This document shows, one piece after another, positions 1 through 5,975 of a DNA stretch of 10,677 nucleotides; the first letter of the stretch is position 1, and every line of letters starts with the position of its first letter. The DNA comes from Candidatus Nitrosopumilus sp. GTDB lineage: Archaea > Thermoproteota > Nitrososphaeria > Nitrososphaerales > Nitrosopumilaceae. The notes beneath the pieces are model-generated. The model saw nothing but the letters and a program-made list of their open reading frames with translations, made no database searches and was not told the origin of the DNA. The translations under genes were made by a program, and so were the position numbers. The DNA lies in contig JAPYTM010000024.1 in assembly GCA_029941825.1 (NCBI GenBank), forward strand, positions 1 through 10,677. Direction: 5' to 3'.

Positions 1-351
1 AATAGTTCTGCATGTATTGCAACTAGAACAAAACGAAAAGAAGAAACAGGATTTGCAGTTGTAGAAAATGGAATCATAAAAGAATTCAAAGAAAAACCTG
101 TAATGAAATTACAATTATCAGAATGTTTAGGGGTATACATACTAGGAAAAGAGGTTCTCAAAAAAATTAAAGTGAAACAAAAACAAAAACAGATTAATTT
201 ATCATATGATATTTTACAACAATTATCTAAAGAAGGAAAAATCAGTGCTTTTGATGTTGAAGATAACGAATGGATGGATGTGGAATCCCCCATGATTTTA
301 GAAAGAAATGAAAAAACTGTAAAGAAGATTATAAAACAGATGGGATTTTAG
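1..351 (+). CDS. Sugar-phosphate nucleotidyltransferase, C-terminal part (5' end outside window)
   Basis: The frame is open from base 1 to a TAG at 349-351, giving 116 residues with no start in the window; the first internal ATG (103) lies inside the conserved fold and is not the real start. The segment GFAVVENGIIKEFKEKP (residues 17-33) matches the 'x-GVVE-x-G-x-I-x-x-F-x-EKP' strand typical of the NTP_transferase family (glucose-1-phosphate or mannose-1-phosphate nucleotidyltransferases). It is followed by the usual 'GVYILGKEVL' strand-helix and a late 'WMDVESP' motif near residue 93, equivalent to the family's W-x-D-V-G-T-P. Such enzymes make NDP-sugars from sugar-1-phosphates and NTPs in the cytoplasm, for glycans or glycolipids. 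The catalytic N-terminal nucleotide loop is outside the window, so sugar and nucleotide specificity cannot be told. It converges on leuD and overlaps it by 23 bp. Confidence 0.8.
   Translation, partial: NSSACIATRTKRKEETGFAVVENGIIKEFKEKPVMKLQLSECLGVYILGKEVLKKIKVKQKQKQINLSYDILQQLSKEGKISAFDVEDNEWMDVESPMILERNEKTVKKIIKQMGF
311..316 (-). terminator. T6 tract downstream of the leu operon
   Basis: On the minus strand a run of six T lies 13 bases after the TAA of leuD, inside the opposing nucleotidyltransferase gene, in a T-rich stretch. It could end the leu operon transcript in the archaeal, hairpin-free manner. Composition is the only evidence. Confidence 0.3.
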
Positions 352-913
352 AGCGTTTTTCAAAATCAGTTATTTTATCTTCAAACTGTAAAGTTTGTGA
401 AATATCATCTAATCCATCTAAGAGAATTTTTTTCATGTGAGAATCTATTTTAAAAAATATTTCATCTGAAGAAGTTTTGATAGTTTGTGTCTCAAGATTC
501 ACTTCAATTGGATCTGTTGTTTGTTGTAGATTCTCAACTATTTTTTGATCTAATGAAATTGGTAAAATTCCATTTTTAAAACAATTACTAAAGAAAATAT
601 CAGCAAATGATGGTGCAATAATTACTGTAAAACCATAGTCTTGTAGTGCCCAAACTGCATGTTCACGACTAGAACCGCACCCAAAGTTATCTCCAGCCAC
701 CAAAATATGTGAACCAACATATTTTGAATTATTTAAAACAAAATCAGGTTTTGGGTTTTCTTTTTCATCAAATCTCCAATTATAAAATAAGAATTTACCA
801 AAGCCTGACTTTTGAACCAATTTTAAAAATTGTTTTGGGACAATTTGATCAGTATCAATATTTACCTCATCAAGTGGTGTGATTATACTTTTTACTGTTT
901 TGAAAGATTCCAT
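329..913 (-). CDS. leuD: 3-isopropylmalate dehydratase small subunit, bacterial type
   Basis: This 194-aa protein is the small (swivel-domain) subunit of isopropylmalate isomerase, which converts 2-isopropylmalate to 3-isopropylmalate in leucine synthesis. It carries NIDTDQIVPKQFL (residues 18-30) and the family signature NFGCGSSREHA (76-86), then APSFADIFFSN (100-110). The length and the long C-terminal extension (about 120-194, with a DGLDDISQTL segment) match the roughly 200-aa bacterial LeuD rather than the short 160-170-aa archaeal form. It starts with ATG one base after the TAG of leuC, so the two are almost certainly co-transcribed and translationally coupled. It is the last gene of the four-gene operon. 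Its TAA lies inside the opposing nucleotidyltransferase gene. No anomaly in key residues is seen. Confidence 0.95.
   Translation of the reverse strand: MESFKTVKSIITPLDEVNIDTDQIVPKQFLKLVQKSGFGKFLFYNWRFDEKENPKPDFVLNNSKYVGSHILVAGDNFGCGSSREHAVWALQDYGFTVIIAPSFADIFFSNCFKNGILPISLDQKIVENLQQTTDPIEVNLETQTIKTSSDEIFFKIDSHMKKILLDGLDDISQTLQFEDKITDFEKRSKIPSVL
356..360 (+). terminator. T5 tract after the nucleotidyltransferase gene
   Basis: GCGTTTTT follows five bases after the TAG at 349-351, inside the end of leuD. It is a plausible U-tract terminator, but short. Confidence 0.25.
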
Positions 914-914
914 A

Positions 915-2330
915 CTAATTCAAATCCAACTCCCTAACATCTACAAAGTGTCCTTTAATTGCAGCTGCTGCAGCCATCACAGGACTAACTAAATGAGTTC
1001 GCCCACCAGTTCCTTGTCTACCTTCAAAATTTCTATTTGATGTACTAGCACATCTTTCGCCAGGAGATAAAATATCAGGATTCATACCAAGGCACATACT
1101 ACATCCAGATTCTCTCCAATCAAAATTAGCATTAATGAAAATTTTATCAAGGCCCATTTCTTCTGCTTGTTTTTTTACCATCTGAGAACCGGGAACTACC
1201 ATAGCTTGAACAGTTGATGAAACTTTTTGTCCTTTGATTACCTTGGATGCTTCAATAAGATCTTCTAGTCTTGCATTTGTACATGAACCAATAAACACTC
1301 GATCTATTTTAATATCAACAATTGGAGTTCCAGGTTTCAAATCCATGTAGTCAAGTGCTTTTTGTACACTCTTTTTTTGATTCAAGTCACCTTTAGAAAA
1401 TTCATCAGGGGACGGAATAGAATCAGTGACATCACATGTCATTCCAGGATTTGTACCCCAACTAACTTGAGGGACAATATCATCCACATGTAAAATGAAT
1501 TGTTTTTCAAATTTTGCATCACTGTCAGTCTTTAATTCATCTCTCCAAAAATCAACAAGTGATTCGTAATTTTTTGGAGTATACTCTCGATCTCTAAGAT
1601 AATCAAATGTTTTCTCATCAGGTGCAACTAATCCGGCTCTAGCTCCTGCCTCAATTGACATGTTACAAATAGTCATTCTTTGCTCCATGGAAAGATCAGT
1701 TATTCCTTCACCACAATATTCTATTACCGTACCTGTGCCACCCCCAGTTCCAATATTTTTGATAATTGACAATACAATATCCTTGGCAGTTACTGCATGA
1801 GGGTTCTTTCTTTTTCCTTCCACTCTAATTTCAAAGGATTTTGGCTTTTCTAGCCATAAAGTTTGAGATGCTAAAACATGCTCAACATCACTAGTTCCAA
1901 TTCCAAATGCTAATGCACCAAAAGCACCATGTGTAGAAGTATGGCTATCACCACACACAATTGTGGATCCAGGTAAAGTGATTCCCAATTGAGGGCCAAT
2001 TACATGTACAATTCCCTGATTAGGACTGTTAGTATCAAATAATTTTATACCAAAATCTTTACAATTTTTTTCCAAAGTTTGGATTTGAATTGCAGATGTT
2101 TGATCAAGTATTGGTAGTGACCGATCATTTGTTGGAACATTATGATCCATTGTAGCAATAGTAAGATCAGGTCGTCTAACTTTTCTGTTATTGATTCGTA
2201 ATCCCTCAAAGGCTTGGGGAGATGTTACCTCATGTACTAAATGTCTATCAACGTAAATTAATGAAGGGCCTTCATGTTTTTCAACCACAATATGAGATGC
2301 CCATAATTTTTCAAAAAGAGTTTTTCCCAT
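915..2330 (-). CDS. leuC: 3-isopropylmalate dehydratase large subunit, bacterial type
   Basis: This is a 471-aa catalytic subunit of isopropylmalate isomerase, close in length to the 466 aa of E. coli LeuC and recognisably similar throughout (MGKTLFEKLW start, DRHLVHEVTSPQAFEGLR, TIVCGDSHTSTHGAFGALAFGIGTS). The [4Fe-4S] ligands are visible as Cys350 (GSCTN), Cys410 and Cys413 (GCSMC), each three positions after their E. coli counterparts, so the enzyme should be active. An in-frame GTG at 2366 would add 12 residues, but they overlap the upstream leuD and do not resemble the family, so the ATG at 2330 is chosen. That start lies one base after the TAA of the archaeal-type leuD, and the TAG is one base before the bacterial-type leuD. 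It is the third gene of the operon and pairs with the leuD at 329-913. Confidence 0.95.
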   Translation of the reverse strand: MGKTLFEKLWASHIVVEKHEGPSLIYVDRHLVHEVTSPQAFEGLRINNRKVRRPDLTIATMDHNVPTNDRSLPILDQTSAIQIQTLEKNCKDFGIKLFDTNSPNQGIVHVIGPQLGITLPGSTIVCGDSHTSTHGAFGALAFGIGTSDVEHVLASQTLWLEKPKSFEIRVEGKRKNPHAVTAKDIVLSIIKNIGTGGGTGTVIEYCGEGITDLSMEQRMTICNMSIEAGARAGLVAPDEKTFDYLRDREYTPKNYESLVDFWRDELKTDSDAKFEKQFILHVDDIVPQVSWGTNPGMTCDVTDSIPSPDEFSKGDLNQKKSVQKALDYMDLKPGTPIVDIKIDRVFIGSCTNARLEDLIEASKVIKGQKVSSTVQAMVVPGSQMVKKQAEEMGLDKIFINANFDWRESGCSMCLGMNPDILSPGERCASTSNRNFEGRQGTGGRTHLVSPVMAAAAAIKGHFVDVRELDLN

Positions 2331-2331
2331 T

Positions 2332-2823
2332 TTAATTCTGATCTGGATTATATTTGAAGATACCACCAGCTGAAATTATTTTTCCAATAATTTCTGAAAA
2401 GGGTTTCATTTTGTAGGTTTTGTTTTTTGTGATATTTTTAATTTCATTAGTTGAAATATCAATATCAATTTCATCACCTTCTGAGATTTCATTATATGCA
2501 TCCTCATCAATTTCAATGGGCAACAAGAATGCACCATCAACGGAATTTCGATAGAAAATTCTTGCAAAGGATAATGCAAGAACTGCCTTTATACCTGAAT
2601 GAGATAATGCAATAGGTGCATGTTCACGAGATGAGCCACATCCAAAATTTTTACCAGATAAAATGAAATCACCTTCTTTTACTTTAGAGTGAAAATCAGG
2701 ATCTAATCCTTCCATAGCATGAGTAGCCAATTCTGCATAATCGTGAACTTTGAGATACTGCCCTGGGATTATTACATCAGTGTCAATGTTATCTTGTGCA
2801 TATTTTATGATGGCTCCTTTCAT
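2332..2823 (-). CDS. leuD: 3-isopropylmalate dehydratase/homoaconitase-type small subunit, archaeal type
   Basis: This 163-aa protein has the short form of the aconitase-like swivel subunit usual in archaea (LeuD/HacB/LysU group). It has DNIDTDVIIPGQYL (residues 11-24), NFGCGSSREHA (59-69) and SFARIFYRN (85-93). Together with the large subunit just upstream it should isomerise a 2-hydroxy-dicarboxylate of the malate/citrate-homologue type. The substrate-loop tetrapeptide is YLKV (23-26). As I recall from methanogen work, homoaconitases have YLRT and isopropylmalate isomerases YLV-type loops, so a basic residue here leaves open a homoaconitase role. The ATG overlaps the TGA of the preceding large-subunit gene (ATGA), showing tight coupling, and the TAA is one base before the bacterial-type leuC. 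The family is certain; the substrate is not. Confidence 0.9.
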   Translation of the reverse strand: MKGAIIKYAQDNIDTDVIIPGQYLKVHDYAELATHAMEGLDPDFHSKVKEGDFILSGKNFGCGSSREHAPIALSHSGIKAVLALSFARIFYRNSVDGAFLLPIEIDEDAYNEISEGDEIDIDISTNEIKNITKNKTYKMKPFSEIIGKIISAGGIFKYNPDQN

Positions 2824-4091
2824 TGTAAATCCCTCGGATCAGTAATCTTTCCAGTAACTGCAGAAGCTGCTGCCACCATAGGAGATGAAAGGTATGTTTG
2901 GGATTCAATATGTCCCATTCGTCCCGGAAAGTTTCTATTTGTAGTACTGATACAAATTTCATCTTTAGCTAATACACCCATATGAGCACCACAACACGCA
3001 CCACAGGTTGGGGGTCCAACAGTAACTCCCGCATCAAGGAATATCTTCAATAAACCATTTTCCATTGCACGCTGATAAATTGAAATTGCTGCAGGTAAAA
3101 TTTCAGTTCTAATCTTTACTTTTCGCCCCTTTAGAATTTTAGCTACTGCTACCAAATCTTCATACTTTGCACCAGTGCAAGAGCCAATGTAGGATTTATC
3201 TAATTCAACAGATGGTGCTTCTCTAACGATAGTAATATTTTCAGGAGAAAATGGTTTTGCAACAACTGGTTCAAGTTCTGAGCTTTCATATTCAAAAAGC
3301 TTTTCATATTCTGCATCATCATCACCCTTAATCAAATTGAAATTAGTTGCACCCCTACTAGAAAGATAATCAACAACTTTTTGATCTGGTTCCACAATTC
3401 CATTTTTAGCACCAGCTTCTGTAGTCATATTACACATCGTTAATCGACTTTCAACAGACATTTCATCAATTCCAGTTCCACCAAATTGCATGGTCCTATA
3501 ATTACCACCATCAGTTCCAATGTCTCCAATAATTTTCAAAATTAGATCTTTGGCCATTACATGGTCAGGTAATTTTCCATTTATCTTAAAGTAGTAAGTC
3601 TCAGGAACCTTAAACCAAATTTTTCCATGTAACAACACATAGGCAATATCAGTATGTCCCAAACCACAAGCAAATGCACCTAGTGCACCAGTTGTATTAG
3701 TATGAGAATCACCTCCAACATATACATCACCAGGCATCACCATGGCTTCTTCATGAGAAATAGTATGACAAATTCCGTATTGACCCATTCCGTATTTGAA
3801 GTGTTTTTCAATTCCGTAATGTTTTGTGAATTTTGATAATTTTACAATATTTTCTGCAGATACTTTTTCTGCTGATGGAACAAAGTGATCTTCAGCTACC
3901 CAAACTTTTGTAGGGTCCCATAATTTATCAACTGAAATTCCTTGTTTCTTTAGTTTATCAAATACTTTGATGACACCTGGTCCAGACACATCATGCATCA
4001 TTACCTTATCAACATTAGCAAAAATGACATCATCAGGGGATACTTTAGATTTTCCAGATCCACGTGCAAGTATCTTCTCAACAATATTCAT
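2820..4091 (-). CDS. leuC: 3-isopropylmalate dehydratase/homoaconitase-type large subunit, archaeal type
   Basis: This 423-aa aconitase-superfamily catalytic subunit has the length of archaeal LeuC/HacA proteins (about 420 aa), distinct from the 471-aa bacterial-type LeuC in the same operon. Visible motifs are MNIVEKILAR at the start, VYVGGDSHTNTTGALGAFACGLGHTD in the middle, and the cluster ligands Cys305 (IGSCTG), Cys363 and Cys366 (PTCGACCG). The extra Cys367 next to the last ligand is also present in many archaeal relatives, as far as I recall. It is the first gene of the operon; its TGA overlaps the next ATG by four bases. The ATG at 4091 lies about 27 nt downstream of a TATA-like box, suggesting a leaderless message. 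It may serve leucine, isoleucine (citramalate route) or lysine (homoaconitate) synthesis; sequence alone does not settle which. Confidence 0.9.
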   Translation of the reverse strand: MNIVEKILARGSGKSKVSPDDVIFANVDKVMMHDVSGPGVIKVFDKLKKQGISVDKLWDPTKVWVAEDHFVPSAEKVSAENIVKLSKFTKHYGIEKHFKYGMGQYGICHTISHEEAMVMPGDVYVGGDSHTNTTGALGAFACGLGHTDIAYVLLHGKIWFKVPETYYFKINGKLPDHVMAKDLILKIIGDIGTDGGNYRTMQFGGTGIDEMSVESRLTMCNMTTEAGAKNGIVEPDQKVVDYLSSRGATNFNLIKGDDDAEYEKLFEYESSELEPVVAKPFSPENITIVREAPSVELDKSYIGSCTGAKYEDLVAVAKILKGRKVKIRTEILPAAISIYQRAMENGLLKIFLDAGVTVGPPTCGACCGAHMGVLAKDEICISTTNRNFPGRMGHIESQTYLSSPMVAAASAVTGKITDPRDLQ

Positions 4092-4103
4092 AATCAGAAA
4101 ATC

Positions 4104-4135
4104 TTGTTCTACAGATTAAAAGCTTTTCAGAACAA
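4104..4135. promoter_or_regulatory. Inverted repeat TTGTTCT-N18-AGAACAA across the leu operon promoter
   Basis: Seven-base perfect arms at 4104-4110 and 4129-4135 flank the TATA-like box of the leu operon within the 72-bp divergent gap to cofE. The half-site centres are 25 bp apart. The arrangement could be a binding site for a dimeric regulator such as an Lrp/AsnC protein, but the arms are short and AT-rich sequence makes such repeats likely by chance. No regulator is encoded nearby. Confidence 0.3.
4115..4122 (-). promoter_or_regulatory. TATA box of the leuC-leuD-leuC-leuD operon
   Basis: On the minus strand this reads CTTTTAAT, centred about 27 nt before the ATG at 4091. That is the distance expected from an archaeal TATA box to the transcription start, so the message is probably leaderless or nearly so. 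No Shine-Dalgarno-like sequence precedes the ATG. It is the only evident promoter for the four tightly packed genes. Confidence 0.5.
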
Positions 4136-4142
4136 TAAAAAA
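4134..4142 (+). promoter_or_regulatory. TATA box of cofE
   Basis: The AATAAAAAA stretch is centred about 26 nt upstream of the GTG at 4164, the usual TATA-to-start distance. This supports the GTG as start and a leaderless message. It sits back-to-back with the leu operon box in the same short divergent gap. Confidence 0.4.
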
Positions 4143-4163
4143 GAAAAAGAGTACAAGAATATT

Positions 4164-4940
4164 GTGCAATTAACGGTTTTACCACTCTTAGCAAAAAGAA
4201 TGGAAGGTGAGTTTGATATTTTTGAGGAATTATTAGTTACTTTGGAAAAAAATAATACAAAATTACAAAGTGGTGATGTATTAGTGATTTCTACAAAATA
4301 TGTCTCAAATTCACAAGGGCGAATTATTGAATTAGAAAAAATTAGAGTATCAAATGAAGGTGAAAAAATTTCAAAACAATATCAATTAAAACCTGAAATT
4401 GCCGAGGTCATTATACGGGAATCAGATAAAATTTTTGGGGGCATAGGTGGATTCGTAATCACATCAGCAGACAATATCATGGCACCAAATGCTGGAATCG
4501 ATAAATCTAATGCAAAAAAAGGTCTAGTAATTTTATACCCAACAGATCCATATCTGGTTGCTGAACAAATTCGTAGAAAAATTTTCTTAAAAATGCTAAT
4601 CCATGTTGGAGTTATTCTTGCAGATAGTAGATTGATGCCAGCACGAGTTGGAACATCAGGTGTTGCAATTTCTTGTGCAGGAATTGAGCCGGTTTTAGAT
4701 ATGAGGTCAAAAAAAGATCTTGATGGAAATCCACTCAAAGTGACATTTCAAGCAGTAGTTGATAACATTACAACTATTGCAAATCACAAAATGGGTGAAG
4801 GTGCAGAATCAAAACCATTTGCAATAGTTAGAGACTCAGAAGCAAAACTCACTGACAGAAAAATAAATCCATCTGAAATGGCAATTTCCCCCGATCAATG
4901 TGTTTACGTAAGAGGGTTGTCAAATCCCCCAAATAATTAG
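4164..4940 (+). CDS. cofE: Coenzyme F420-0:L-glutamate ligase
   Basis: CofE adds glutamate residues to F420-0 with GTP, building the gamma-glutamyl tail of the deazaflavin cofactor F420. With the GTG at 4164 the protein is 258 aa, the family's usual length of about 250. The next candidate, ATG at 4200, would remove the first beta strand (MQLTVLPLL). Recognised segments are SGDVLVISTKYVSNSQGRI (36-54), MAPNAGIDKSNA (106-117), and VGVILADSRLMPARVGTSGVA (148-168) running into PVLDMRSKKDLDGNP (176-190). The DSRLMPAR stretch replaces the DTFGRPWR form of better known CofE proteins. It may mark a subgroup, and the acidic residue D154 is kept. It is divergent from the leu operon. Farther upstream in-frame codons back to 3993 overlap leuC antisense and are not plausible. 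Confidence 0.88.
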   Translation: MQLTVLPLLAKRMEGEFDIFEELLVTLEKNNTKLQSGDVLVISTKYVSNSQGRIIELEKIRVSNEGEKISKQYQLKPEIAEVIIRESDKIFGGIGGFVITSADNIMAPNAGIDKSNAKKGLVILYPTDPYLVAEQIRRKIFLKMLIHVGVILADSRLMPARVGTSGVAISCAGIEPVLDMRSKKDLDGNPLKVTFQAVVDNITTIANHKMGEGAESKPFAIVRDSEAKLTDRKINPSEMAISPDQCVYVRGLSNPPNN

Positions 4941-4956
4941 ACAAAAATGGTTCTGC

Positions 4957-4964
4957 TTTAAATA
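4957..4964 (+). promoter_or_regulatory. TATA box of the tail-anchored protein gene
   Basis: TTTAAATA is centred 26-27 nt before the ATG at 4987 in the 46-bp gap after cofE. This is near-consensus and suggests independent, leaderless transcription rather than read-through from cofE only. A T6 run at 4969-4974 between box and start could also help end cofE transcripts. Confidence 0.6.
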
Positions 4965-4986
4965 GAAGTTTTTTGGAAAACAGATT

Positions 4987-5541
4987 ATGGAGTATCTTAC
5001 TAAATATCCTAAGACAATTTCATTTCTAGATGGAATAAAACACAAAATAGATGTTGACAGTAAGAATGGAGTAGAGCAGCTTCACATTGTAGTAAAGAAA
5101 AGTTTTGAAGAATTAACAAAAATTTTTGCAGAAGAAGGGTTTACTAAAGTAAAACTAGAACATAAACAACCTGGACAAATTGGAAATGGGTTAAATCTAA
5201 AATTAAAAAAACCATGGGAGATGCACATTAGAATGGTTGATTTGAAAAAAGGATTAATTGGAATTCATGCAGAAGTTGAAGTTTCAAGAGATTACCTTCA
5301 ACATCTTTTCTCTCAAAGAACCCCAGTAGTTTATGAAGTAGAAGAGATTCTAAAAAAATATCAAATAGACTATAGTTTTTGGCATGATAAAGTCAAGAAA
5401 AAGGTTAGTGTTGTAATGGATAATTATAAAATAAAACTAGCAACGCCAGGTATTCCAGTGTTTGCATGGAAACCAATGTTATTTGTCATTGTAACTGTAA
5501 TTGCTATGTATGGTTGGAAGTATTTTGACACTATATGGTAA
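4987..5541 (+). CDS. Unknown protein with C-terminal membrane anchor
   Basis: I do not recognise this 184-aa protein. It has no signal peptide. Residues 1-150 look like a soluble mixed alpha/beta domain, rich in lysine and glutamate and without cysteine: an amphipathic helix near 31-51, then strands around 54-60, 68-73, 78-84 and 90-99, and a charged helix about 114-125. A single hydrophobic stretch, about residues 159-179 (FAWKPMLFVIVTVIAMYGWKY), lies five residues from the C-terminus, so the protein is probably tail-anchored with its domain in the cytoplasm. Lysines just before it (K149, K151, K162) fit a cytoplasmic N-terminal side. The ATG is supported by the TATA box 27 nt upstream. It converges on the Met-rich gene with one base between the stop codons. 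Function unknown. Confidence 0.82.
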   Translation: MEYLTKYPKTISFLDGIKHKIDVDSKNGVEQLHIVVKKSFEELTKIFAEEGFTKVKLEHKQPGQIGNGLNLKLKKPWEMHIRMVDLKKGLIGIHAEVEVSRDYLQHLFSQRTPVVYEVEEILKKYQIDYSFWHDKVKKKVSVVMDNYKIKLATPGIPVFAWKPMLFVIVTVIAMYGWKYFDTIW

Positions 5542-5542
5542 T

Positions 5543-5869
5543 CTAAACGCCTAAAGTTTCTGCTTTACTTAATTCTAAAAATACCTTATCTCCAACTGAA
5601 AGACCCATGTCTTTGTATTCGTGCATTTCTAGTTTTAATTGAGTAACGCCACTTTGCATTCCCATTCCACCCATTCCAGACATCATTTTGTTTAGATCCT
5701 TCATCATGTCACCCATATTTGAAAATCCCATAACTTTTGGATTACCAAATGGAGATGGTGGACTCTGAGTTCCAGCTTTTAGGTCTTTGATTGAGGACAA
5801 TGAGACTATCACATATGGTGCCCCATCAGGTGCTGCATCAATACTTTTTACTACAAATTCTTTCTTCAT
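5543..5869 (-). CDS. Small Met/Gly-rich protein of unknown function
   Basis: I do not recognise this 108-aa protein. The ends look like beta strands (EFVVKSID 4-11, YVIVSLSS 19-26, TQLKLEMHEY 76-85, GDKVFLELS 93-101), suggesting a small beta-barrel. They are interrupted by a Pro-rich stretch (35-44) and a segment with nine methionines in 25 residues (47-71, including GDMMKDLNKMMSGMGGMGM). There is no signal peptide, membrane segment or cysteine. The Met-rich loop might bind soft metal such as Cu(I) or form a flexible hydrophobic surface like GGM tails of chaperonins; both are guesses. The ATG at 5869 lies 27 nt from a TATA box. The gene is convergent with the tail-anchored protein and divergent from the 177-aa protein. 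Confidence 0.78.
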   Translation of the reverse strand: MKKEFVVKSIDAAPDGAPYVIVSLSSIKDLKAGTQSPPSPFGNPKVMGFSNMGDMMKDLNKMMSGMGGMGMQSGVTQLKLEMHEYKDMGLSVGDKVFLELSKAETLGV

Positions 5870-5892
5870 ATCTGAAATTAGAAACTCTATCC

Positions 5893-5900
5893 ATATAATT
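5893..5900 (-). promoter_or_regulatory. TATA box of the Met-rich protein gene
   Basis: The minus strand reads ATTATATG, centred about 27 nt before the ATG at 5869. No ribosome binding site is seen, which fits a leaderless message. Confidence 0.55.
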
Positions 5901-5944
5901 TTAATTTTAAGATGAATTTAGCATAATTTTGATTAGAATTGAAG

Positions 5945-5953
5945 CTTTAATTA
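5945..5953 (+). promoter_or_regulatory. TATA box of the 177-aa protein gene
   Basis: CTTTAATTA is centred 27 nt before the TTG at 5976. It supports that unusual codon as the start of a leaderless message. The rest of the 106-bp divergent gap (5870-5975) is AT-rich with no further clear element. Confidence 0.5.
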
Positions 5954-5975
5954 CAATTTTTGGGATTTTAGAGTA

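Noticed and set aside
2331..2366. Longer leuC starting at GTG 2366
   Set aside because: The 12 extra residues overlap leuD and do not match LeuC; ATG at 2330 gives the usual MGKTLFEKLW start.
2719..2985. 88-aa plus-strand reading frame across the leuD/leuC junction
   Set aside because: It lies wholly antisense to two well supported genes with motifs, and its translation shows no protein-like conservation or start signals.
4118..4127. AAAAGCTTTT palindrome in the leu/cofE gap
   Set aside because: Ten bases of AT-rich self-complementarity are likely by chance and it is not concentric with the larger inverted repeat.
3993..4163. Long N-terminal extension of CofE from ATG 3993
   Set aside because: It would be antisense to the start of leuC and cover both promoters; the family length and the TATA box point to GTG 4164.
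4382..4738. 118-aa minus-strand reading frame inside cofE
   Set aside because: Antisense to the conserved core of CofE, with no promoter or recognisable motif.
5870..5975. Possible small RNA or extra gene in the largest divergent gap
   Set aside because: Apart from the two TATA boxes it is plain AT-rich sequence with no structure or reading frame worth naming.
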